Part shown: positions 17,209-25,812 of the stretch, piece by piece | Layout: every line of letters begins with the position of its first letter | How positions within the stretch are numbered: the first letter of the stretch is position 1 | Assembly: GCA_024398135.1 (NCBI GenBank) | Contig: CP073750.1 | Coordinates: 1,550,001-1,614,000, forward strand | Source: a bacterium SCSIO 12643 | GTDB taxonomy: Bacteria > Bacteroidota > Bacteroidia > Flavobacteriales_G > Salibacteraceae | DNA: 64,000 nucleotides | Direction: 5' to 3' | Notes under the pieces: generated by a model | What the model saw: the letters and a program-made list of their open reading frames with translations, nothing else | The model's database searches: none | Told to the model about the DNA's origin: nothing | Position numbers and translations under genes: made by a program

Positions 17209-17554
17209 AACTGTTAGGTTTTTGATTCTGATATCAAATTTACCGCGTTTTTACCCCACTCCCAAAAAATCAAAAGTATTAAGTGTTGATTATCATGTAT
17301 TTACATATGTGAGTTGCAAAATCAAAAACCACTCATACTCAAAAAAAACCTTAGAACATCTTAAATCCCCATAAATTAATTCTTTATGTAAATGGAACAA
17401 TTCGCATGTTTTACACCCAACTTTTCTAAACTGATAACAAGCACTTTACATGATTTTAATGTTTTTAAAACATTTATATATACATCATATATATCGTTGC
17501 GTAATTTCTAGAAGTATACACTACTTTTGCAGCCGTTAATTTAAGTAAATCAAA
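17209..17554 (+). promoter_or_regulatory. Divergent intergenic region with the lysS promoter (17497-17529)
   Basis: This stretch of 346 bases holds no gene. Near its right end TTG (17497-17499), a 22-base spacer and TACTTTTG (17522-17529) form a Bacteroidota promoter 25 bases before lysS. Upstream lie a perfect inverted repeat AATGTTTT-T-AAAACATT (17459-17475) and an alternating AT tract (ATATAT copies around 17476-17494). The left part should carry the promoter of the hypothetical lipoprotein, but no clear box is visible there. Confidence 0.65.
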
Positions 17555-19270
17555 ATGTCGCAATTATCAGAACAAGAAGTAGTTCGTAGAGAAGCTATGA
17601 ACAAACTTCGGGAAATGGGAATCAACCCATATCCAGCGGAGGAATATGTGTCTACACATTATTCAGAAGATGTAAAATCAATTTTTGAACAGACAGAAGA
17701 GTTAAAGGATATCTCATTATCTGGTCGTATTATGGCCAAACGGGTAATGGGTAAGGCGTCATTTGCAGAATTAAAGGATAAAAAGGGTCGTATTCAGTTA
17801 TACTTTAACCGTGATGAAATTTGTCCAACCGATGATAAATCTATGTACAATGTCGTTTTTAAGAAACTAATGGACATAGGTGATTTTATCGGAATCAAAG
17901 GTTATGCTTTCCGTACTCAGGTTGGTGAGATTTCTATTCATGTTACCGGGTTTACTGTATTAAGTAAATCACTTAGACCGTTACCTATCGTTAAAACAGA
18001 TGCTGAGGGTAATGTTCATGATGCATTTACTGATCCGGAACAACGTTATCGTCAACGTTATGTGGATTTGATCGTAAACGAAGGGGTTAAGGATACTTTC
18101 GTTAAACGTACGAAGATCATGAACGCCATGCGTGAATTCTTCAATTCTAAAGATTACTTAGAAGTAGAAACACCAATCTTACAGCCGATTCCTGGTGGTG
18201 CAGCTGCACGTCCATTCGAAACACATCACAATGCGTTAAATATTCCTCTTTATTTAAGAATTGCAAATGAGCTTTATCTTAAAAGGTTAATCGTTGGTGG
18301 TTTTGATGGAGTGTATGAATTTGCCAAAGACTTCCGTAATGAAGGAATGGATAGAACGCATAATCCGGAGTTTACCGTAATGGAAATCTATGTGGCCTAC
18401 AAAGACTACCATTGGATGATGGATTTCACTGAAAAAATGCTAGAGCATGTCGTAAAGTCAACTAACAATGGTGGCACTCGCGTGAAGCTAGGTGATATGG
18501 ATATCGACTTTGCCGGTCCTTATCCAAGAATTCCAATCCTGGATGCCATTAAAGCACATACAGGATATGACTTAAACGGAAAGACCGAGGCTGAAATCTA
18601 TGATGTAGCTAAAAACTTAGGTATTGAGGTTGATAAAACCATGGGTAAAGGAAAACTGATTGATGAAATCTTCGGGGAGAAATGTGAAGGAAACTTCATT
18701 CAACCAACATTCATCACAGATTATCCGGTGGAGATGTCTCCATTATGTAAAAAGCATAGAGACAATCCAGAATTGACTGAACGTTTTGAGTTAATGATCA
18801 ATGGAAAAGAAATTGCAAATGCATATTCTGAGCTAAACGATCCAATTGACCAAAGAGAGCGTTTTGAATCCCAATTGGCGTTAAGTGAAAAAGGTGATGA
18901 CGAAGCCATGTTCATTGATCATGATTTCTTGCGTGCATTAGAATATGGAATGCCTCCGACTTCAGGGATGGGAATCGGTATTGATCGTTTAACAATGTTG
19001 TTAACGAATCAAACTTCTATTCAGGAAGTATTGTTATTCCCTCAAATGAAACCAGAGAAGAAAATTGTTCTTCCTACTGCTGATGATTTTATCGGCATAG
19101 GGGTTTCTGAAGCTTGGGCAGAACATGTACAAAGCTTAGGATTCAAATCTATTGATGAATTTAAAGAAACCAAGTCTACGCAACTTCACCAGAAATTGAA
19201 TGGACTTCGTAAAAAGAATAAATTAGATATTCCGGCATTAAAGCTTGAGGATGTTGAAGCATGGATGTAA
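17555..19270 (+). CDS. lysS: Lysyl-tRNA synthetase, class II
   Basis: A 571-residue class II lysyl-tRNA synthetase that charges tRNA-Lys. The N-terminal OB-fold anticodon-binding domain spans about 55-160. Class II motifs follow: motif 1 around [19 protein letters not shown], motif 2 with [18 protein letters not shown], and motif 3 with [14 protein letters not shown]. It is longer than the E. coli enzyme because of a C-terminal extension of about 60 residues after motif 3 ([18 protein letters not shown] onward), a tail seen in Bacteroidota versions. The promoter lies 25 bases upstream and a strong terminator follows. Confidence 0.96.
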   Translation: MSQLSEQEVVRREAMNKLREMGINPYPAEEYVSTHYSEDVKSIFEQTEELKDISLSGRIMAKRVMGKASFAELKDKKGRIQLYFNRDEICPTDDKSMYNVVFKKLMDIGDFIGIKGYAFRTQVGEISIHVTGFTVLSKSLRPLPIVKTDAEGNVHDAFTDPEQRYRQRYVDLIVNEGVKDTFVKRTKIMNAMREFFNSKDYLEVETPILQPIPGGAAARPFETHHNALNIPLYLRIANELYLKRLIVGGFDGVYEFAKDFRNEGMDRTHNPEFTVMEIYVAYKDYHWMMDFTEKMLEHVVKSTNNGGTRVKLGDMDIDFAGPYPRIPILDAIKAHTGYDLNGKTEAEIYDVAKNLGIEVDKTMGKGKLIDEIFGEKCEGNFIQPTFITDYPVEMSPLCKKHRDNPELTERFELMINGKEIANAYSELNDPIDQRERFESQLALSEKGDDEAMFIDHDFLRALEYGMPPTSGMGIGIDRLTMLLTNQTSIQEVLLFPQMKPEKKIVLPTADDFIGIGVSEAWAEHVQSLGFKSIDEFKETKSTQLHQKLNGLRKKNKLDIPALKLEDVEAWM

Positions 19271-19277
19271 TTCAAAC

Positions 19278-19307
19278 AAAAAAGGGAGCTAAATAGCTCC
19301 CTTTTTT
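19278..19307. terminator. Bidirectional terminator between lysS and the TPR lipoprotein gene
   Basis: AAAAAAGGGAGCT (19278-19290), a 4-base loop, then AGCTCCCTTTTTT (19295-19307) form a perfect stem with A and T runs on both sides. It can stop transcription of both convergent genes. Confidence 0.9.
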
Positions 19308-19325
19308 GTTTCCTTTTCTTGTATC

Positions 19326-20345
19326 TTATTTGATCACCCGACTCTTTCCTTTCGCTGCCGGTGTATAGTCCGGTTTTAATTCCAGTGCCTTATCGTAATC
19401 ACTTAATGCTTGGGGGAACATTTCATTTCTTTCAAATGCCAATCCACGGTTATAATATCCCTTAAAATTATAAGGATTTAATGCCAACAATTTATCGTAA
19501 TACATGATTGCACTATCATTTTCCTGTAGCATTTCCAAATAGATAAACCCGATGTTATAATATGCGTCTTGATATCCGTCATTAACTCTAAGAATATGCT
19601 CATATTGGTTTATTGCATCTCTGGCAATTCCCCAATCTTGTAAGTGCATCCCAAATGCATATAAAGCATCAATATTGTTTGAATCAATACGCAATGCATT
19701 TTCATAAAATGCACCCGCTAAAGTATCTTCCGCTACATCATACATATATCCAAGCTGTAACCAGGCTTCTATATAATCATTATCCTGCTCCGTTGCAGTT
19801 CTAAAATTAGATACAGCCAATTTAAAGTTGCCCAACTCTTTATATGCCAATCCTTTTAAATAATATGGTTCAGGAATATACTGGTTTTGCTTCAACACAT
19901 TATTCGCATAGGTAAAGCACGATTCATGTTGTCCTGCAATCAAGCTGATCCATGCCATTTTTTGATTGGCATGTTCATTTTCTTCGTCTTTTTCTAACAC
20001 TTTCAAATACACTTCTTTCGCATTGAGCATATCCTGAGCATCATAGTATGCATCAGCCTTGAAGTTGTAATATGCAATATTATTTGAATCCAATCCTATG
20101 GCCTTATCCGCTTCAATAACTGCATTCTCCACACTTCCTTTTTCAAGCATATATCTGGCTTTTGCAATATATAAACCCGGATCATTTGGATTCTCCAGTA
20201 TTTGTGTGTTGATCCACCCCAAAGAATCTTCTTTTACATTTTCCTTAGGCTGATCTTGCTGATCAACAGTTTTTTTAGGCTCAGTATCACAAGACCAAAC
20301 CAATACGGATAGAAATAGTACTAAAAATAGATTTTTCATATTCAA
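19326..20345 (-). CDS. TPR-repeat lipoprotein
   Basis: A 339-residue lipoprotein (lipobox Cys19, VLVWSCDTE) with at least seven tetratricopeptide repeats from about residue 45 to the end, for example NIAYYNFKADAYYDAQD, PEPYYLKGLAYKELGNF and FKGYYNRGLAFERNEMF. TPR lipoproteins serve as protein-binding scaffolds in the periplasm; no enzyme domain is present. It has its own promoter with a stem-loop at the predicted 5' end of the message. Convergent with lysS. Confidence 0.8.
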   Translation of the reverse strand: MNMKNLFLVLFLSVLVWSCDTEPKKTVDQQDQPKENVKEDSLGWINTQILENPNDPGLYIAKARYMLEKGSVENAVIEADKAIGLDSNNIAYYNFKADAYYDAQDMLNAKEVYLKVLEKDEENEHANQKMAWISLIAGQHESCFTYANNVLKQNQYIPEPYYLKGLAYKELGNFKLAVSNFRTATEQDNDYIEAWLQLGYMYDVAEDTLAGAFYENALRIDSNNIDALYAFGMHLQDWGIARDAINQYEHILRVNDGYQDAYYNIGFIYLEMLQENDSAIMYYDKLLALNPYNFKGYYNRGLAFERNEMFPQALSDYDKALELKPDYTPAAKGKSRVIK

Positions 20346-20352
20346 CGCTTAA

Positions 20353-20413
20353 ACCCCAACTTTACATACGTAAAATTGGGGTCCGAAAGTAGGGTTAAAT
20401 TAACATTCTTCAA
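20353..20413 (-). promoter_or_regulatory. Promoter and 5' stem-loop of the TPR lipoprotein gene
   Basis: On the minus strand TTG (20411-20413), a 19-base spacer and TACTTTCG (20384-20391) form a good Bacteroidota promoter with one mismatch in the -7 box. Immediately downstream ACCCCAATTTTAC (20370-20382), a 4-base loop and GTAAAGTTGGGGT (20353-20365) can pair with one mismatch. The transcript would start at about the foot of this hairpin. It could protect the 5' end or act as recA terminator relic. Confidence 0.55.
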
Positions 20414-20469
20414 AAAGAACACTAATTTAAAGGGTTAAACCTGCGAATTAAGACGTTATAATTCTATTA

Positions 20470-21471
20470 TTAATTTTCTTCCTTAGCTGCGCGAACTTTT
20501 CCTTCGATTTCCTCAGCCAATTCAGGATTATCTTCAATCAATTGTTTTACGGCATCTCTACCTTGTCCTAATTTAGTATCTCCGTAGCTAAACCAGGAAC
20601 CGCTCTTCTTCACTACACCCATTTCAACACCCAGATCCAATAACTCTCCAGATCTTGAAATTCCTTTACCATACATAATATCAAATTCAGCTTTTGTAAA
20701 CGGAGGCGCAACTTTGTTCTTCACCACTTTTACACGTGTATGGTTTCCAACTACAGTATCTCCATTTTTGATCTGTCCTACTCTACGGATATCCATTCTC
20801 ACAGAAGCGTAGAATTTCAATGCATTACCACCAGTAGTTGTTTCCGGATTTCCAAACATAACTCCAATCTTTTCACGTAATTGGTTAATGAAAATCACCG
20901 TACAGTTTGTTTTGCTAATTGTTCCGGTCAACTTACGTAATGCCTGAGACATTAAACGTGCATGGAGTCCCATTTTACTATCTCCCATTTCGCCCTCAAT
21001 CTCTGCTTTAGGAGTTAAAGCTGCAACAGAATCCACTACAACGATATCCACCGCACCCGAACGGATCAAATTATCTGCAATTTCTAGAGCTTGCTCTCCA
21101 TTATCCGGCTGAGCAATTAATAAGTTTTCGATATCTACGCCAAGGTTCTCAGCATAAAAACGGTCAAAAGCATGCTCTGCATCAATAATCGCAGCAATTC
21201 CTCCTTGCTTCTGTGCTTCAGCCATCGCATGAATTGCCAGAGTTGTTTTACCAGAAGATTCAGGACCGAAAATCTCAATGATTCTTCCTTTTGGCAATCC
21301 CTGTACTCCCAAGGCCATATCTAACATGATCGAACCTGTTGGAATTACATCTACTTTTTCAATAGCAGCATCACCTAATTTCATGATTGCTCCCTTTCCG
21401 TAATTCTTTTCCAATTTATCCATTGTCAGCTTTAACGCTTTCAATTTTTCTGATGCTGCTTCTTTTGCCAT
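20470..21471 (-). CDS. recA: Recombinase RecA
   Basis: A 333-residue RecA, slightly shorter than E. coli RecA because the acidic C-terminal tail is short. Walker A is GPESSGKTT (about 68-76), the MAW motif region is intact, and Walker B and loop 2 ([20 protein letters not shown]) are present. RecA performs strand exchange and SOS signalling. A -7 box TACGTTTG lies 28 bases upstream; no LexA-like palindrome is obvious there. Confidence 0.97.
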   Translation of the reverse strand: MAKEAASEKLKALKLTMDKLEKNYGKGAIMKLGDAAIEKVDVIPTGSIMLDMALGVQGLPKGRIIEIFGPESSGKTTLAIHAMAEAQKQGGIAAIIDAEHAFDRFYAENLGVDIENLLIAQPDNGEQALEIADNLIRSGAVDIVVVDSVAALTPKAEIEGEMGDSKMGLHARLMSQALRKLTGTISKTNCTVIFINQLREKIGVMFGNPETTTGGNALKFYASVRMDIRRVGQIKNGDTVVGNHTRVKVVKNKVAPPFTKAEFDIMYGKGISRSGELLDLGVEMGVVKKSGSWFSYGDTKLGQGRDAVKQLIEDNPELAEEIEGKVRAAKEEN

Positions 21472-21499
21472 TTTGTTTATGTTTTAACTAATTACTCTG

Positions 21500-21507
21500 C
21501 AAACGTA
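21500..21507 (-). promoter_or_regulatory. recA -7 promoter box
   Basis: TACGTTTG on the minus strand matches TAnnTTTG exactly, 28 bases before the recA start. No TTG is found at the usual -33 spacing, so only the -7 half is supported. Confidence 0.5.
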
Positions 21508-21573
21508 AGGTCGGTAACCGTAATCTATTTGCGGTCTAATTTTTTTCTTCTTTTTTTATTTATTTACTCCAAA

Positions 21574-22038
21574 TTATTGTCCCAATACTTCCAGAATTTG
21601 CTCCGTATGGGCCTTGGTTTTTACCTTAAGAATAATTTTCTCAATCACACCATTCTCATCAATAATAAAAGTCTCACGATAAATTCCTTCATATTCCCTT
21701 CCGTACAACTTCTTCATTCCCCAAACACCATAAGAATTGATGATTTCTTTAGACTCATCTGCCAGTAAAATAAATGGAAGTTCATATTTCTCCGTAAACT
21801 TTTGATGACGCTTCACACTATCTGCAGAAACTCCAATCACTACAAACCCTTTTTCTGTTAAAGCCCCATAATTCTCTCCTAAATTACATGCCTGAGCGGT
21901 ACAACCCGGAGTCATATCTTTAGGGTAGAAATACAAAATCACTTTTTTTCCTTTAAAATCTGATAGCTTTACTTGTTGTTCATTTTGATCAATTCCAGTA
22001 AAATCCGGTGCCTGATCTCCTTCTTTTAAATGCGTCAT
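21574..22038 (-). CDS. bcp: Thioredoxin-dependent thiol peroxidase (Bcp/PrxQ)
   Basis: A 154-residue peroxiredoxin of the Bcp/PrxQ class that reduces hydrogen and organic peroxides. The active site is KDMTPGCTAQACNLGE with peroxidatic Cys at about 47 and resolving Cys five residues later, the classic PrxQ spacing. The catalytic Pro-Thr pair varies to Thr-Pro-Gly-Cys-Thr as in the family. A -7 box lies 19 bases upstream. Next to recA but with its own promoter. Confidence 0.93.
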   Translation of the reverse strand: MTHLKEGDQAPDFTGIDQNEQQVKLSDFKGKKVILYFYPKDMTPGCTAQACNLGENYGALTEKGFVVIGVSADSVKRHQKFTEKYELPFILLADESKEIINSYGVWGMKKLYGREYEGIYRETFIIDENGVIEKIILKVKTKAHTEQILEVLGQ

Positions 22039-22057
22039 TTGTCTAATTTGAATGCTT

Positions 22058-22065
22058 CAAAAGTA
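22058..22065 (-). promoter_or_regulatory. bcp -7 promoter box
   Basis: TACTTTTG on the minus strand matches TAnnTTTG exactly, 19 bases before the bcp start. A -33 TTG is not evident. Confidence 0.5.
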
Positions 22066-22180
22066 AGGGTTTCGATCCCAAAAAAAGCAGAAAAATCAAG
22101 AAAGCAACACAATTTGTCAAAATATTTAACATGAGTTGTAAAACGTAATTTTTACCATGGGTAATTGTAATTTATATCAC

Positions 22181-22211
22181 AAGATTTCCCATCTTCTACT
22201 TCTTACATTTG
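22181..22211 (+). promoter_or_regulatory. DUF302 gene promoter with palindrome at the -33 position
   Basis: TACATTTG (22204-22211) is an exact -7 box, 16 bases before the start codon. In place of a -33 TTG lies the inverted repeat AAGAT-n5-ATCTT (22181-22195). The half-sites match those of the nirS operator-like element, but the spacer is 5 rather than 6 bases and the flanking A/T extension is missing. Confidence 0.5.
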
Positions 22212-22227
22212 TAAAAACTTTAAAAAG

Positions 22228-22614
22228 ATGAGCTATTATATAGGTAAAGTCGTAGACATGGAATTCAACCAGGCGGTTGATGCCATTACAGCTACACTCA
22301 AAGATCAAGGTTTTGGAATCATTACCGATATTGACATGAGTGCCACATTGAAAAATAAAATTGACAAGGACATTCCTTCATATAGAATCCTGGGTGCTTG
22401 TAATCCCGGATACGCATATGAAGCGGTCACCAATGAACCTCAAATCGGTGTAATGCTTCCCTGTAGTGCAGCCGTAAGACAACTTGAAAACAATCAGGTT
22501 GAAATTGCAGTGATTGATCCCATTGCTTCCATGATGGCTGTAGAAAACGATAAACTTCATGGATTTGCAACAGAAGTTAAAGAAAAATTATCTGCTGCTG
22601 TAGACAACTTATAA
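22228..22614 (+). CDS. DUF302 domain protein
   Basis: A 128-residue protein covering one DUF302 domain: MEFNQAVDAITATLKDQGFGIITDIDM at the start, YRILGACNPGYAYEAV with a conserved cysteine in the middle, and the GVMLPCSAAVRQLEN segment with a second cysteine. The family has no firm biochemical role; members appear in sulfur-, metal- and stress-related settings. No signal peptide is visible, so it should be cytoplasmic. It is convergent with the YiaA-like gene, with a long stem-loop over their 3' ends. Confidence 0.85.
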   Translation: MSYYIGKVVDMEFNQAVDAITATLKDQGFGIITDIDMSATLKNKIDKDIPSYRILGACNPGYAYEAVTNEPQIGVMLPCSAAVRQLENNQVEIAVIDPIASMMAVENDKLHGFATEVKEKLSAAVDNL

Positions 22615-22617
22615 TCT

Positions 22618-22683
22618 AATCGCACTGTCCACAATCGAAACAACACTATGATTGATCCATAGGTTGTTTCGATTGGTGCGATT
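22618..22683. terminator. Long stem-loop over convergent 3' ends
   Basis: A perfect 13-bp stem (CAATCGAAACAAC, 22632-22644, with GTTGTTTCGATTG, 22663-22675) is extended by AATCGCAC (22618-22625) with GTGCGATT (22676-22683) after a 6-base bulge. The right arm lies inside the 3' coding end of the YiaA-like gene. There is no T-run, so termination would not be of the simple intrinsic kind. Confidence 0.6.
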
Positions 22684-23068
22684 CATAAATAGCCAAATCA
22701 CGTGTATTTTTTTGTACCGCAATGGCTCCAAATAACGCCAGTAAATACGAAAAAGCATAAAACCCTTTTTCACTTGGTAACAAATCGGCATTCCATAAAC
22801 CCACTACCAGAAGAACCAGAGTAAGTATAGTCGAGAACCAACTTAGACCATAATAAATGTCCGTAACCGGAATTCCTTCCAGTTTATCTCTCACGCTTTT
22901 TTGAACTGATACTACTGCAAACAGTCCAAACATAATTCCTATAAAATAATAGCCTTTTTCACTTAACATCATCTCTGAACGCCACAATCCAATTAGATAT
23001 CCGGAAACTCCTATAATCAACGCAATCCAGGATGCTGCAATAAATGCATTTGATGGTTTTAAATTCAT
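22646..23068 (-). CDS. YiaA/YiaB-type two-helix-repeat membrane protein
   Basis: A 140-residue inner membrane protein with four helices arranged as two similar halves. The first half has ASWIALIIGVSGYLIGLWRSEMMLSEKGYYFIGIMFGLFAVVSVQK, written here only as the pattern W-S-E-x3-SEKG-Y; the second repeats LWNADLLPSEKGFYAF and AIAVQKNTRD. This internal duplication with LxSEKG and VQKxxRD motifs is the YiaAB two-helix family. The function is unknown. Its C-terminal codons form one arm of the stem-loop shared with the DUF302 gene. Confidence 0.85.
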   Translation of the reverse strand: MNLKPSNAFIAASWIALIIGVSGYLIGLWRSEMMLSEKGYYFIGIMFGLFAVVSVQKSVRDKLEGIPVTDIYYGLSWFSTILTLVLLVVGLWNADLLPSEKGFYAFSYLLALFGAIAVQKNTRDLAIYESHQSKQPMDQS

Positions 23069-23282
23069 AATCTGTGATTTTTAAGTTAATACCGGGTATG
23101 TTGGTTAGCCCCATACCATGAATAGCTCTATATTGAGCAGATTCAAAATCTACGACCAGTTTGTTTCAGAAGATTCACCAATTAACATTTATTTAAGAAT
23201 TCGCGGGTTATGGTAAAATTTGTAAAATAAAACGCGTAATCCAATCGATTCATTTTTATTTGACCTCATTCAAAATACAACA

Positions 23283-24077
23283 ATGAAAACTTTACTTCTG
23301 CACTCCTCTATAATTGTTGCCATCATTTTAGTTGGCTGTTCTTCATTAATCACAGTAAACAGTGTCGATGAAAAAGATTCGAGCACTGCTATTTATAAAA
23401 ACTATGATGCAGATAGTCAAATAAAGTATCTGGTCTCTAATGATGACAAAAACTTACATCTAAGTTTAAAAACCAATCATCAACCTACTATTGCCAAAAT
23501 TTTAAGAGCTGGATTAACCATTTACTTTGATCAGGAGGGAAAAAAGAAAAAGAATGTATTTGTAAAATATCCTATGGAATCATCTCAGGATTTCAAGCAA
23601 TTCAAAGGAAAAGATGGACAAAGAAAAGGGTCTAATCTCAAATCACTGATCAATGCTACATCAGTAGGCGCAGAATATAGCTTCTTTGGCAAAAAACAAT
23701 CATTTGTCGTTACCAATCCCAACTCCAAGATTCAACTTTCTTTAAATACCAATAGTGAAAAAGAACTGGTTTATGATCTTATTATCCCTTTTGAAAAACT
23801 TGCTGTAAATGGTAGATCTGATTTATTAAATCTTTCTATCGGTATTGTTACCGGGAGTTTTGATGTTCCATCCTCTCGCCCACAAATGGGTCAAGGCGGT
23901 GGTGGTGGAAAAGGTCAGGGCGCAGGAGGAATCCCTCAACAAGGCTATGTTTCCGGAAATGCCAATTACGCTGGAGGAGGTCAGCGTGGTGGTAGATCAG
24001 GTCGACCGCCACATGAAGGCTTTACAGAATTGAGCCAGGATTCAAAAATTTGGTTTTTAGTGGCTTTGTATCGCTAA
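23283..24077 (+). CDS. Hypothetical lipoprotein with Gly-rich C-terminal region
   Basis: A 264-residue lipoprotein (lipobox Cys19, ILVGCSS). The body up to about residue 200 looks beta-rich and includes a basic EGKKKKNVFVKYPMES stretch. Residues 205-246 are Gly/Gln-rich and arginine-bearing (MGQGGGGGKGQGAGG, AGGGQRGGRSGRPP). I recognise no named family, though similar lipoproteins occur in Bacteroidota. It lies upstream of the AraC-controlled pair but in front of the first operator, so it is probably a separate unit. Confidence 0.7.
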   Translation: MKTLLLHSSIIVAIILVGCSSLITVNSVDEKDSSTAIYKNYDADSQIKYLVSNDDKNLHLSLKTNHQPTIAKILRAGLTIYFDQEGKKKKNVFVKYPMESSQDFKQFKGKDGQRKGSNLKSLINATSVGAEYSFFGKKQSFVVTNPNSKIQLSLNTNSEKELVYDLIIPFEKLAVNGRSDLLNLSIGIVTGSFDVPSSRPQMGQGGGGGKGQGAGGIPQQGYVSGNANYAGGGQRGGRSGRPPHEGFTELSQDSKIWFLVALYR

Positions 24078-24134
24078 AACCAGCGTACGCTTGCATCTCA
24101 TTCATTATTACACATACCCTGTCAACTTTCATGC

Positions 24135-24201
24135 TTGAACGGATTGTCCAATTAGTTGGACGGATATTCCCATTCATTCGATTGATGTTATCTGACTTTT
24201 G
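24135..24201 (+). promoter_or_regulatory. AraC-regulon promoter: 41-bp element and -7-like box before the SRPBCC gene
   Basis: The element at 24135-24175 begins TTGAAC, contains the perfect inverted repeat GTCCAA-TTAG-TTGGAC, and ends GATATTCCCATTC. It is followed after exactly 18 bases by GACTTTTG (24194-24201), a -7-like box with one mismatch to TAnnTTTG. The second copy at 25694 has the same layout. The start codon of the SRPBCC gene is 32 bases further. Confidence 0.7.
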
Positions 24202-24233
24202 TATTCACAGTTTAATCATTAAAAATCAAAGTC

Positions 24234-24797
24234 ATGAAAACAAAAATCAATCTCATTATCATTCTTGTATTTTCAGTAATTATCACAAATGCGCAGTCTT
24301 TTACAGTTGAACGAATCATTAATGCTCCGGCTGAAAAAGTCTGGAAAGTTGTAGGTGAACAATACGGAGAAATCGCAAATTCCCATCCCACTGTAGTCGC
24401 ATCAGATTATATTAGTGATGATTCCCAGGGAGGTGAAGGATGTGAACGTGTGTGCTATTTAAACGAAGAAAAAACTAAATACACCCACGAGAAACAACTT
24501 GAATTCGATTCCATTAATTTTCGATTCAAAGTTCAAATATCTCATGTGGAGGGTATTCCTTTAAATCCTGATTTTTCTTATGGAATTTATAAAGTGATTC
24601 CAATTGACGAAAACTCTTGTAAACTAGTCATCGAAATGAACCTTAAAACCTCACCTGCGTTTATGGGTATTTTGGCTAAAGGTAAATTCAAGAAAAACAT
24701 TGAAGATTATCAAATTGCGATTCAACATAATGTTCTTACCGGAGAACATGTGACAAAAGACAACTTCAAAGAAATCAAAAAGAAGTATCAAAGCTAG
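24234..24797 (+). CDS. Secreted SRPBCC-family protein
   Basis: A 187-residue protein with a signal peptide (cleavage after about residue 21, ITNAQS) and a START-like SRPBCC domain. The domain opens with FTVERIINAPAEKVWKVVGE and ends with a long helix (AKGKFKKNIEDYQIAIQHNV). SRPBCC proteins bind lipids, polyketides or other hydrophobic ligands; the ligand here is unknown. An exported SRPBCC protein is somewhat unusual. It carries the first copy of the AraC-type element in its promoter and is followed by a terminator, then by the araC gene. Confidence 0.8.
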   Translation: MKTKINLIIILVFSVIITNAQSFTVERIINAPAEKVWKVVGEQYGEIANSHPTVVASDYISDDSQGGEGCERVCYLNEEKTKYTHEKQLEFDSINFRFKVQISHVEGIPLNPDFSYGIYKVIPIDENSCKLVIEMNLKTSPAFMGILAKGKFKKNIEDYQIAIQHNVLTGEHVTKDNFKEIKKKYQS

Positions 24798-24807
24798 ATT
24801 AAATCTC

Positions 24808-24831
24808 AGGGGATCTAAGTATCCCCTTTTT
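24808..24831 (+). terminator. Terminator after the SRPBCC gene
   Basis: AGGGGAT (24808-24814), a 6-base loop, and ATCCCCT (24821-24827) form a stem followed by a T-run, 10 bases after the stop codon. Confidence 0.85.
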
Positions 24832-24853
24832 CTTCTCCAAAATTTCTTTAGTT

Positions 24854-25714
24854 ATGATTTTATCACGTCAGCACTTCAAAGTTCAAGGCAAGATTATCCT
24901 GGAAAAAGTGCAATTTCAACCTCCGTTAAATGCCGATTCCGCCATGCATAATGAAGCATGTTTCTTACATGTGGTTCGCGGAAAGTCTCGATTATACAGT
25001 CCAACTCAAAATCTTTCGGTTCAATCCCAAGACAACCTGTTGATGAAATGCGGACACTATCTAAATAAGTGGTTTCAAAATGAAAATGCACAACCTAACG
25101 AAGCTGTTCTTATCCATTTTTATCCGGATATCTTAAAATGGGTGTATCAAGATCGATTACCCGATTTCTTCTCATTCTTACCTTCGAAGTCTTCGCAGAC
25201 TGTTGCAAAGATTGAAACGGATCAAATCATCCAAAACTACATGGAGCAACTGTTACATTGTTTTGAACACCCTCAACTCGTGAATGATGAATTCATTAAA
25301 ATAAAAATTCAGGAACTGATTTTTATACTCACGCAATCGCAAAACAACAGTCAAATTATCACCATTTTAAACCAGCTCTTTCATCCCACAGAATATGCTT
25401 TTAAGGATGTGATTCACAAAAATATTTTTGAAGATCTCAGTTTAAATGATCTGGCTACCATTTGTGGGATGAGTTTATCTTCTTTTAAAAGGAAGTTTAG
25501 AACTGTCTTCAATACCAGCCCAAAGAATTATATCATCGAACAAAGACTTCTAAAAGCAGCAGAATATTTAAAGAATTCTTCATTACGAATCTCTGAGATC
25601 GCATTGGAATGTGGATTTAACGATATGGGCTATTTCTCCAAATCTTTCTCGTCAAAATTTGAATATTCTCCAACAGATTATCGAAAACTTCACTTGAACC
25701 AATTGTCCCATTAG
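24854..25714 (+). CDS. AraC-family transcription regulator
   Basis: A 286-residue AraC-type regulator. The N-terminal part (about 1-165) is a cupin-like sensor, and the C-terminal 100 residues hold two helix-turn-helix units, LNDLATICGMSLSSFKRKF and ISEIALECGFNDMGYFSKSF, ending in the usual SPTDYRK. The gene sits between two nearly identical 41-bp elements, one before the SRPBCC gene and one over its own stop codon before the SDR gene. I infer that it activates both. The inducer is unknown. Confidence 0.9.
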   Translation: MILSRQHFKVQGKIILEKVQFQPPLNADSAMHNEACFLHVVRGKSRLYSPTQNLSVQSQDNLLMKCGHYLNKWFQNENAQPNEAVLIHFYPDILKWVYQDRLPDFFSFLPSKSSQTVAKIETDQIIQNYMEQLLHCFEHPQLVNDEFIKIKIQELIFILTQSQNNSQIITILNQLFHPTEYAFKDVIHKNIFEDLSLNDLATICGMSLSSFKRKFRTVFNTSPKNYIIEQRLLKAAEYLKNSSLRISEIALECGFNDMGYFSKSFSSKFEYSPTDYRKLHLNQLSH

Positions 25715-25760
25715 TTGGACGAATATTCCCATTCCTTTAACCACACACACAGCACCTTTG
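25694..25760 (+). promoter_or_regulatory. AraC-regulon promoter: second 41-bp element before the SDR gene
   Basis: Second copy (25694-25734), matching the first at 37 of 41 positions. It overlaps the last seven codons of araC and its stop. The inverted repeat is GTCCCA-TTAG-TTGGAC, with one changed base. After 18 bases comes CACCTTTG (25753-25760), a -7-like box, and the SDR gene starts 52 bases later. Confidence 0.7.
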
Positions 25761-25812
25761 TATCATCAAAAAACTTAAAGTCAATTATTTATTATCAAAA
25801 AATATTATCGCT

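Noticed and set aside
17459-17494. AT-rich palindromes upstream of lysS as a regulator site
   Set aside because: In AT-rich intergenic DNA such short palindromes are expected by chance, and no second copy was seen.
24050-24310. A frame running from the lipoprotein end across the AraC element into the SRPBCC gene
   Set aside because: It overlaps two well-supported genes in other frames and the conserved operator.
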